Positions 38,911 through 48,174 of a stretch of DNA of 64,000 bases are shown here, piece by piece; position 1 is the first letter of the stretch; every line of letters begins with the position of its first letter. Under the pieces are notes generated by a model. It saw only the letters and a list, made by a program, of their open reading frames with translations. It searched no databases and was not told the DNA's origin. The translations under genes and the position numbers were made by a program. Source of the DNA: Heterotrichella gracilis (lineage: Eukaryota > Sar > Xanthophyceae > Tribonematales > Xanthonemataceae); assembly GCA_032358255.1 (NCBI GenBank), contig JAULBX010026052.1, positions 1 to 64,000 on the forward strand, read 5' to 3'.

Positions 38911-41900
38911 CTATGCCACAGCTGTCGCCACGGCAACAGCCGCATCCTCCCCTTGCTGACCAGACCCCACTACCCCCCCTGCAGCCAGTGCCACGTCACA
39001 GGTTGGCGCCACGTTGCCAGGTGGCGGCAGGGGCGCCAGCTCGAATGGCTCCTGCAGCTCCATGCGCTTGGGTGGCGACTCCAGGGCCTCGGGTGGCAAC
39101 AGAGGCAGGGTTTCTTGCAGGACTTGGGCAACGCTGGTGGCGGTGCGGAGGGAGGTGTCCACCTGAGGAGGAAGGAGCGGGGCACATTTAATTTTACAAT
39201 ACTATGAAAGTTTATCATACTGCAAGTTACTCTGATAGCAGGAGGACTTTAATATATTGCTTGAATATGTGACACATTAAAGTCCTCCTGCTGAGAGTAA
39301 CAATTGCCACACGTGGTCCGCAATGTACCCAATTTCAAGAGGAAAACCCCTACGCATGACACCCACATTAGAAACCCATGGACGTGCTTTTACCAATGCT
39401 TGCACAATATCTGTAAGACATATAGAACAGACTGCTGATGTACCTGTGTAGCTGAAATGCAACTACGGTACTTGCCAGCTGCACACAATTTCCCAGTGCC
39501 AACCACACCGTCCTCCCACCCCCGTACACGCACCGCACATCTCCATCGCTTCCCCCCCTTCTCCCCGTGGAACATGCCCAGCAGCGGCTTCATGAGGGTG
39601 CGCACGCTGGGGTCGCGGTGGCCGTCGGGTTTCACAGCCCACTTGCCGCAGATCGCGTCGGCGTATTTCGTGTACTCCTCGAGAACCTGGAGCAATGGGA
39701 GGCGACTTGATTCACCAGCTAGAATAAAACTTTATTTTTTTTCTTTTCTCCATTATTTGTTTTACAGTATTGTGTTGGTAAGTACTAGTTGGTCAGTTCA
39801 AACTGTTGAGAATTCAAACTAATGAAGACCTCTATATTGCTAGCTTGACTGTTGTCCACCATCAACCATCTACCCCACACACCCCACTAGGCTGAGCCCC
39901 TACACCCCCGTGCCTCTCCCAGCCCCCAGTGCGCACCTGCCGCCGGCTGATTGCCCTGCTATGCTCCTCGCCAAACACCGCCCGGTCAGCATCCCCCAGG
40001 CAGTCCCAAGGCATGTTGTACGCAGCGCGCCCTATCATCACCCCATGTATGCTGTGGCCCCCGGGTGCTGTGTGGGCGATGGCGGCAGACGCCTGCGCAG
40101 TGTCTTGGACGCCCCCATTGAGGCTGAACTCAAGGTGCGGGAAGTCGCGCTGGAGTGCCCACACCCACTCCCACCTGCAGAGGGGTGCGGGGTGGGGATG
40201 AGGATGGCGGTCATGTTGTGATGCGTGGGGGTTGGGGGGGAGTGGGGGGAGAATGGTGGTGCCGTGATGCGTGCGGATAGGCAGGAGGCACGGGTGTGTC
40301 GCACAAGCAGTGGTATGCATTGACGCGAGTTGAAAGTACTGTACGAAGGCATCTACATGCCATTGCATGCGCATGACACGGTGTCACAGCACCGTTCATA
40401 GATGATATAACCATCGCTATATTCCACAGAATTAGACGGCACCAAGGCCCTGGAACCATCGCACTTGTGGTCCCCATCCCTCCTACCGCATCCCACACCC
40501 CACCGCCCGCACCTCAGCGGCGGAATCGTTCTGTTCTGGTGAGGGTTGAGCCCCTTGAGCAGGCACTTGCGCGAGTGCAGCACAAAGTGGGTCACGGAGG
40601 AGCCCTCAGACACTGTCCGCACAAACGTGCACAGCTCCTCGTACGAGTCTGCGTTGTCCACCCCCAGCCTGCACTTGACTGTGATGGGGATGTCCACCGC
40701 CTCGCACATGGCGCGGCATGCGTCGGCCACTACCTGTGGGCGCAGCATGAGCGCGGCGCCGAAGCAGCCCGCACCCGCCACGCGGTCGCTGCAGAATGGA
40801 GGAAATAACATAAAAGGGCATATTCATTAAGTCATTGTATTAACAAAATTTAATATTAAACTGATTGAATATTATATATGTATTTCGGTGTGGGTTTGTG
40901 AGGGTGCAATGACGATTTTCTTGATGCGGTTGTGGGCTAGTGAGTGGTGGGTGGGGGTGGTGGCAGTGCCTTGTAATAGATGTGCGGGTTGCGCAATGCG
41001 GGAAGGGTGCCGTGGCGGGAATGCAGTACAATGGCCACATCACATGGCGACATCTCATGCAATTGAACGTGCAGATGAAAGGCACGATAGAACACATTTG
41101 TTACCGACAGCCACCGAGGTTATATCATGATCGCGGGTAGCCACCCATGCGATGTCTCTACATTGTGACGAGTCATCGAACACATATCGTGCTCACCTGG
41201 GGCACCCGCAGTTGAGGTTGATCTCATCGTACCCATACCCAGCCACGATCTTGGCTGCCTCAGCGAGCGTCTCCGGGTTGCTCCCCCCCAGCTGGCACAC
41301 GATGGGGTGCTGCTCGGGGGGGAACCACAGCCACTTGTCCCTATTAGGGTTGTGCAGCAGGGTTTGGTCAACCACCATCTCGGTCCACAGCCAGGTGCGC
41401 TTGGAGATGATGCGCGCCAGCTGGCGGTAGTGCACGTCGGTCCAGTCCATCCTGGGGTTTAGGGTTTAGGGTGAGACGAGGGCGTCGTAGTGTAACTCCT
41501 AGTAATGTACAGACTGAGGTGCTGAATTGAGGCGCAAACGCCTGTCTTGCACGCATTGGCAATAGCTCTTGCAGTATCACACCCGGCGTTGCATAAGGTG
41601 TGGCCATATCCTAGTACAGTGCACTGTGCTGTTGCAGGATCTAGCAGGGTGCGCATGGAACTACAAGGCCGCACTGGTGCCCGATGTGCAAGGGTGCGCA
41701 AGTGCAGGGCCTACACAGCAGTGCCCTGGCATTGCAGCGCAGCAGTACAAGGACTTACATGGGTGCCACACTGAGCAGCTGCCTGTCTGTCATGGCGCCC
41801 GCGTGCATCTGGCGCTGCCCGATCGCCTGCTTGCCACTGCCCCCTGGTCCCTCCGTGTTGCCAGCCACACACAGCACCTGTCTTACTGCCCGTGTGTGGT

Positions 41901-42075
41901 GCAGCTGGGGTCGTTGTGGGTGTATACACCACCCCTGTGGCCTGCTGTGTCGACTGCTGGTGTGTGGGGAGTGTGTGGGATGGGGGTTGGGCTGCGCCTT
42001 GGGTTGAGAGGACAGGAAGGCTGCGAGGCAGGAGGTACTTCGAGGGAAGCTTGCACGCACCGGCGCAACTGGCAT
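38911..42075 (-). CDS. tRNA-dihydrouridine synthase (DusA-type)
   Basis: Six minus-strand exons, 42075-41759, 41451-41197, 40788-40513, 40174-39937, 39686-39534 and 39162-38911, join in phase to 496 residues. The enzyme reduces uridine in the tRNA D-loop using FMN and NADPH. Marks: LLSVAPMMDWTD across the exon 1/2 junction (FMN-site start of the Dus barrel), NCGCPSDRVAGAGCFGAAL with catalytic Cys at about 189, VKCRLGVDN, FVLHSRKCLLKGLNPHQNR (DusA signature), SLNGGV, VMIGRAAY and LLGMFHGEKGGKRWR. This fits the DusA/tRNA-Du20-20a subgroup. The first 100 residues are Ser/Pro/His/Gln-rich without acidic residues and may be an organelle targeting region. The C-terminal exon is Pro/Ala-rich and variable. 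The acceptor of exon 2 is formed directly by telomere-type sequence (CCCTAAACCCCAG). Confidence 0.93.
39226..39301. repeat. Foldback element: long inverted repeat (28/26-nt arms)
   Basis: Left arm 39226-39253 and right arm 39276-39301 are reverse complements except for a two-base insertion, with a 22-nt AT-rich loop. The inner 17 bp (AGCAGGAGGACTTTAAT) are perfect. It lies in the last intron of the dihydrouridine synthase gene and has the look of a very short MITE-like or RNA-hairpin element. Confidence 0.85.
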
Positions 42076-42738
42076 CGCTGGGGACGGTGACGCCAGCTAC
42101 ATGTGGCGGTGCTGGGGTTGGGCAGGGGTGGGTGGTGGTGGCTGTACCAGGGGGTGGTGGCTGGTGGCGGTGGCTGGTGTGGAGTAGAAGGAAAGCTCTG
42201 CAGCCACCAAGTTGCACTGATGTAAGGTAGTCACTTGCGCAAAACAGCTGTTATTGTTCCCAAAGCAAGTGGTTTTGTGAGAGCTGGGTGCAGGCGAAGA
42301 GCGGGACACACCCGAAGGTAACAGTAGCCAGCCCAGTCCGTATGCATGCACATGCAGTATCGCAAAGTTTTCTAGCAACCCCTGTCACTTGCCGTATAAA
42401 AACCAGCCAGTTGCCAAATATGGCCAGAAAGCGACCGACAGAGTTCAGAATTATTACCTGGGGCCGCTGCTATTTTCCCGCCGTTTTCAGGAGTCACTCA
42501 GGTGCCAGACACTTGCCACTGCAGTTGCCCATAAGTAGCATGTGCACGTACCCACAGCCCTCACCTTCTACCACCTGGTGTTCCTCCTGGTCCCTTCTTG
42601 TTGCGTATGTGTCTAAGTAAAGCCTGTGGGTTCAAGGCGCAGCGTTTACCTCGAGTTCCCCACATGCATGCATATGCCAAACCACTCGGAAACGTGCATG
42701 CACCCAGCTTCTGGCAGTAACCCCACTCCCGCGCAACA
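42076..42738. promoter_or_regulatory. Divergent promoter of dihydrouridine synthase (-) and CCDC53-like gene (+)
   Basis: 663 bp lie between the two start codons. The half near 42100-42180 is GT-rich (GGTGGTGGCTGG-type repeats). A TGCATGCA octamer lies at about 42664. No TATA box of clear strength was seen. Confidence 0.35.
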
Positions 42739-43645
42739 ATGGAAGGCCCATCGTCACGGCCCGTCCCCGACCAGAAGACGCTGGCTTTGATTAACACCTA
42801 CATCGCCCACACGGCCAACTTGCTCAATACCTTTGCAGTGACATCGGAAAGCAAGCTTCTGGAAGTCAACCGCTCCATCAAGGAGCTGGATGCCAAAGTG
42901 ACGCTGCTTGAGAGGAAGCTGGAGACAGCCCAAGTGACAATCCCAACCGTGCCTGTGGAGCAGCCACATGTGGATGTAGCACCTTCCCCAGTCAGCTCAA
43001 GGTAGGAACCTGGCTTTTCAGGCATATGGGCACACATGTTCTGCACGCCTGCAGTGCGGGACACTGCACCTGTCCCAACGCATTGCCTGTGGTTTGTTTT
43101 GCTCGCGGCGGGTGCTCGGTAAGATTCTTAAATCAGCGTTTTCCTTCAGGCAAGACCCAGACCCCTTCACAGACGCTGGTGCTTCATCTGAGTCAGCACC
43201 GCAGCCTGGGGAGGGCTCCAGTGGCCAAGAAGGAGGCAGGGGCATGGTAGAGGCTCAGACGGAGGCTGTCCAAGACGAGGGGGCCAGCCCGAGGTTGACG
43301 GTTGCGCACTCCAACCCCTTTGGTGCCAGCTCGTCCAGCGACGAGTCAGGTGATTATCACAGGGAGAGGGAATGGTTAAGGCCAGTGCTCTCTGACTCTG
43401 TGCCATTTCCTCAAGCAATGCTCAACACCTGACACGAAGCGCATAGGTCATTTAATGGTTTATGCTATTCTATTGTTTGTTTATGGTGTTCATTTTGCTT
43501 TTTAGGTGACTCCTCTGATGAAGCCAATGAGCAGGTGGAGCAGCGTGAAGGGGAGGACGAGGGGCAGGATCAGGGTCTGGTACAAAACGGCACTCAGCCC
43601 ACTCGTCCAGTGGAGCAAGCGGGCGACGTCAACCCTTTCCACTAG
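42739..43645 (+). CDS. CCDC53/WASHC3-like coiled-coil protein with DPF and NPF motifs
   Basis: Three exons, 42739-43001, 43150-43349 and 43506-43645, give 200 residues. Residues about 15-66 (with LINTYIAHTANLLNTF, then SKLLEVNRSIKELDAKV) match the conserved helix of CCDC53/WASHC3, the small coiled-coil subunit of the WASH actin-nucleation complex on endosomes: the family pattern LNxFVVHTxxFLNxF ... EEKL ... LEAKL is reproduced nearly position by position. The BRK1/HSPC300 subunit of the WAVE complex is a more distant alternative. The rest is acidic and disordered. It carries DPF (92-94), NPF (143-145) and a C-terminal NPF one residue before the end (197-199); these tripeptides are known ligands of adaptor ear domains and EH domains in endocytosis. 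The usual C-terminal YxRYLKMVxVGVP block of animal WASHC3 is not seen. A TGTAA motif, the green-algal polyadenylation signal, lies at 44060. Confidence 0.72.
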
Positions 43646-44468
43646 GAGCAGCATGCGCCATGGCCAGGGGCAAGCCAGCCAAAGATGGGTCTTGGCAGCG
43701 TCTTAGCCATGTCTTTTGGGTGGTGTTGGGTTACAGTATTCCACCGTTGAACAAATTGCAGGCGTGTCACTGGCTTTAATTGTGTATTGTCAGCTTGAAT
43801 CACAACACTTTGCGCTCTGACTGTAGGCACTTTCACCACTCGAGAGCACCAAGTGCCTAGCTAGGTGATAAGGACCTTGATTATTCATGCTGCAGGTTCC
43901 ACTTTTGCTATGTGTAGGGACATAGCTGTTCTTCAAGTAGCTTCTTCTTTATTCGATATTTGTTGTTGTTTTCCTACCCGCTTCTTTTGTGTACATTTAG
44001 CTAGTCACACTGTGTTTGACACACTGTTCGTCTGTCGCTCGTGCCGCTGAACACTTGATTGTAAACCCAACAGTATAATACCCTCCCTTAACAACTGTAT
44101 GTTCGACTCTTGTCACGTTTGCACCGCACCCTGGGGTGTTTGATCAACCCCATTCTGGGGATGTCCATCATTCCGCCAGGGATTTGTACACCCATGTCGG
44201 GATTGGGTCGAGGCTACCCAGCAGCATCAGAAAAAATCGGGTGTCGTAGCGATCTGTGCTTTTCAACGACGTGCTACTTGAGGAGGACGCGTTGCAAGCA
44301 TAACTCGCTATACAAGCGGAACTCCATGAGTGCGCAACAATCAAGCAAGCTGCCACCGACATAGCACCTCGTCATCACGCGACCCTAGCCATCACTTTCC
44401 ACCCAAAACTCCGACACCCCATCAGGGAGCCGTACTGTGCTATTGCGCACAGGCACACGCTAGGAACC
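43646..44468. other. Intergenic region between two plus-strand genes
   Basis: It holds the 3' UTR of the CCDC53-like gene (TGTAA at 44060-44064) and the promoter of the DUF3700 gene. No further gene is seen. Confidence 0.45.
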
Positions 44469-46778
44469 ATGGCGCACCACATGTTTGCGATCTTCAGCCG
44501 AGGTGAGGCTCCCGCTCCTCGGTTTCCGTTGGAAAAGCACTCAATCGCGGGATGTCCAGTGCATGCGGTGACGTGTACTATCCTGTGTGTACGACAACCC
44601 CGACCCCAAACGTGTGCCTTGCTTGCTCTCCGCGGTGCCTAGGGTACCGGTGCCATCCCCTTGTATCGTCACAAATTGCTGACTGGGCTCCGCACCCCTC
44701 CGCAGACGTTGCTCGTCCGCCCACGGGCTTGGAGATCACCCTGCTGATGGAGCACATGGAGCAGCGTCCAAAGACCAACCCGTTCGAGGTCGCGCCCGAT
44801 AGAGAGGAGCGCAAGGTAACTTGAACAACACGGGCATCTACTTTCACTTCCTGTTCGCCGATGGGCAGTCAGCTCACGCCAACCCAGCTGAATTTTACCC
44901 GGGTTGGCCCTATAGGCTACAGGCACTAGGTATGGCTAACAGCAATACCATGCCTCGCAGCTGGCTTGCCGCAAGAGCTTGGACAAGCACTACGAGGAGT
45001 GCAAGTCCCCCAGGAAGCAGAAGATAGAGCTCGAAGATGGCAACGGTTTTACTGTGGAGGACAGCCCATACTGCCATGTGGCCTCGAGGAGTGGAGTGAG
45101 TGTCATCTTCGCTGGGGAAGTTGCAGAGTGGCCCGGGATCGATGCAGTTTCTGCGGCTCACAACGGTAAGGGTGGTGCCCACAATGACGGGATGCTGTGT
45201 TTCAGTTGTGTTCACAACAGTAGACTACCTCCACTGATCATAGCAGGGGGGGGGTGCCCTGTTGTGCAGGGTGGCCTTGCAAGGCTTTTCACCACCTGCT
45301 GTGCCTATGCATGAGTGCTGGTGAAGATGACACGTATGATGTGACTAGTCTGCAGCAGTACTGCCACCTAATAACCCTCATGCGTGTCCCGCTGGAGTAC
45401 TGCCACCTATAGGGTGAGGGTTATAGGGTCAGCTACATAACCCTCATGCATGTCCTGCTGCAGCGTTTGTTCGGGGCGAGCCCGTGTCAGGGCACAACGA
45501 CGCCAACTGGCTGCTGGACTTCTACGACACCTTCAACATCTACACAGCGCCCGACGTCACCGAGGCAGCCCTGCGCGCGCTGTCCAAGGTGAAGGGCCAG
45601 TTTGCCTTTGTCATCTATGACCGGGTGCTGAAGCGTGTGATGGCCGCCAGGGATGCAGAGGGCCTGGAGCCACTCTTCTGGGGGGTGTCTGAAGGTGGGT
45701 GCAGCATGCACCATCATGGTGGGCACAGCCCCTGTGGCTAACAAGTACTGCCACATGTGCATAGGCTATTGCCCAGAGAAATATATTTGAGCAACCCTGT
45801 GGAACAGCTGGCAAGGCCGGATGCACATGTGGCATTCCCTCCTGGAGGGCACAAGGCACCCTTATTACGGGAGGTGACTTGTGCACATGGTCTGCAAAAC
45901 TCCGCATCGCCAGCAGAGATTTTGTGTGCCAATTGGCACCGCCCCCATTCTCCTGTCCATGGATGCAGACCACACCGCTCTTACCCCAGTGGAACTGTTG
46001 GCGATGGTGGTTTCCTGTTCCCTGCTACAGAAGACAAGTTCATGCTGGTGCATTCTTGCTGTACACTGCTGGCGCCGATGGTTTCCTGTTCCCTGCTGCA
46101 GACGGCAGGTTCATGTTGGTGCATTTCTGCTGTGCACTGCTGGTGACGATGCGATCCCGTTCCCTGCAGACGGCAGGTTCATGCTGGGCACCGACGTGAC
46201 TGACCTGGCTGAGTGCAACCCCAGCGCCACCCACTTCCCCTCAGGCACCATGTACATGAGCCAGGGCAACGTGCTGGCGGTGCACCCGGGGGAGATGGGC
46301 TGGGTCATCCCGCACGAGCAGTGGCCCGGCAAGCTGTTTTCCTTTGTGGAGGCCAGGGACCACAAGCACTGGCGGACGGTGAAGGTGGGTGGCCAAGCAG
46401 GTGGCGCACGCGCTGTTTTGCAAGGCAATGTTTAGAGTATTGGTGCCATGGTGGCCGCATGCCTGCTTGCTCACGTGGGTCGGCCCCTGCCATTTCGGTC
46501 TTGGGGGCATTTGGTACCACCTGGGTGGTGTGCAAGGTGGCTTCCACGGCTCTGTAGCTGCACGCAGCCGTAGCAACATACACGTTGAAACTGAAATTGC
46601 TGCTGCTTTGTGCGTGGTCGGTTGTCTGACTAAATGGTGTACGCATGGTGTCGGTCCCTGAACCCTAAACCCACGGTGCATCCCCCTGCAGGCCATCCCC
46701 CGCGTGACCTCCCAGGGCTGCATCTGCGGGACTGTGTACAAGGTGGCATCGGAGCACAACATGGCAATGGCATCCTAA
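44469..46778 (+). CDS. DUF3700 glutamine-amidotransferase-like protein (aluminium-induced / TSJT1 type)
   Basis: Six exons, 44469-44502, 44706-44815, 44961-45165, 45464-45694, 46170-46384 and 46692-46778, join in phase to 293 residues. The fold is that of the N-terminal nucleophile amidotransferase domain of asparagine synthetase: ALRALSKVKGQFAFVIYD, then LFWGVSE, DGRFMLGTDV, a FPSGTMY segment and a final AIPRVTSQGCICG, which matches the AMPRVDSEGxLCG end of plant TSJT1/Al-induced proteins. The N-terminus reads MAHHMFAIFSR, so the Cys that follows Met in active class II amidotransferases is absent and the protein is probably not a glutaminase; plant relatives are stress- and auxin-responsive with unclear biochemistry. 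Between the first helix and the body there is a basic/acidic insert (KSPRKQKIELEDG) not typical of the plant proteins. The acceptors of exons 4 and 5 are duplicated in their introns. Confidence 0.87.
45370..45397 (+). repeat. Intronic copy of the DUF3700 exon 4 acceptor
   Basis: ATAACCCTCATGCGTGTCCC then GCTGGAG repeats the real 3' splice region at 45436-45463 (ATAACCCTCATGCATGTCC, then TGCTGCAG), 66 bp apart. Confidence 0.65.
46003..46190 (+). repeat. Triplicated 3' splice site and exon 5 start of the DUF3700 gene
   Basis: A unit of about 70 bp occurs three times: about 46003-46073, 46074-46144 and 46145-46190 (the last is the exon junction in use). Each has TTCCCTGCTRCAG-like acceptor sequence followed by GACGGCAGGTTCATG or a close variant. 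The acceptors would start exons at 46031, 46102 and 46170, that is 139 and 68 bases apart from the used one, so both upstream sites shift the frame. The third, used, copy preserves protein sequence conserved in the family. Confidence 0.85.
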
Positions 46779-48174
46779 GCAGCCATCTGGTGGGCTGTGG
46801 GGGGGGCTTCAGCTATGTAGATCAGTGTAATAATTATGCGTGGGGAAGGCCATGGGAAGCTGTATTTTGTTGGGCATGGGGCGGTCACATGCATGTGGGG
46901 ATCAGCAGAATGGCAGGCCATCGGCTGGTGGGCAATGGCTGCTCATGAGGGAACCTGTTTCTATGGAATACAGTTGAGAGTTAATATTCCTTGGCCAGTG
47001 CAACTGTCAATGGTTTGCAAGCAATCATGTGCCACAGTGGGCGTTCTGGCAGCATAATCCTTTCTGCATGGGCGCCCCTGTCTTTTCCACGAATACAATG
47101 CGATCTTGCTGGCTCAGGTGCAAGCAGGAACACACATTGATTGTTGTTGTACATTAGAACATGTACAATAACAATTTCCAAGCAAGCAATTGATGCACCA
47201 GTTAGTATGAAGCTGCAGGGCAAGGCATTTTACTCGGGATGGTGCACACGGAACAAATTGATGCAAGAGTTTCCAGTCACAGCATATTTCAATGGTGGAT
47301 TGTTGATAGAATGTAGAGAGATTACATGAGAACAACAGGTTGCACTGCTGTAGGTGAATCCAGTTTCAATCGCGTGTGCGCATGCACGTACAGTCAACAG
47401 TCACATCAAACACTTTGTATTTTTGCTGGTACAGTCAAGTCCACGGCATGCTGTTTGCCCTCGGGGTCATGTATTAGCTAGGATCCATACGCAACTGCAC
47501 TCAGTGACACAGTCTGTCTTAAAGTTGGTATGCTCATCTTTTGCCACGGTGAACCATTTCAAGTGCATTTACCGTATCTGTTCATACGATAATCATCAGT
47601 TAAAAACACAGGACAGGGTTGGACAAGCAGTATTGATGGCGTAGTACGCCTCGTTAAGGCAGTCTCATTCCATCATCAAAAAAGTTCAAAACGGTTAAGC
47701 TAGCGACGCTACGCCGTACCAGGTCAGGGCCTCTACAGGTGCTGGTCACGCGAGGCTGGGGACATTGTCAAGCTGTACTATTGCAGGTTTTGCAATGAAC
47801 ATTCGATGCAACTTTCACGCTGAAGATCAGTCAACGAGTGCTTCCACAAAATAACTGCCAGCAGGTGCTGATCCCGTCCTCATAACGCTGACAACGTGAG
47901 GCCAGCATTGCTCAGGTGTGCCTTTCAAAGCCAGCGGCTGAATCTGCTCATTAACACAAACTTTTGGCCTGCGCTTTTAAAGCGCAGGCCCCATTCCTGC
48001 GCCAGCAGTGCAATGTCATATGTCATGCAGCCAGGTATTCTGAGCTGAGCCGAGAAGCATTAAATTTTGGTAATTCCCAACTGTACAAAAAAATGCCTTT
48101 GTGCATCCCTTCCTCCATTCTTTCCTGTAGTACATGACTGTACATGCGGCCCAACTCACAATGCTCCTCAACTG
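46779..48174. other. Convergent intergenic region
   Basis: It is bounded by the stops of the DUF3700 gene (+) and the fucosidase gene (-) and holds both 3' UTRs. The only structured feature is a 12-bp perfect palindrome at 47966-47990. No gene seen. Confidence 0.5.
47966..47990. repeat. Perfect 12-bp hairpin with a one-base loop
   Basis: GGCCTGCGCTTT, one T, then AAAGCGCAGGCC. It lies in convergent 3' flanking DNA about 200 bp beyond the fucosidase stop codon. It might be a cruciform, an RNA 3'-end structure or a protein-binding palindrome. Confidence 0.85.
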
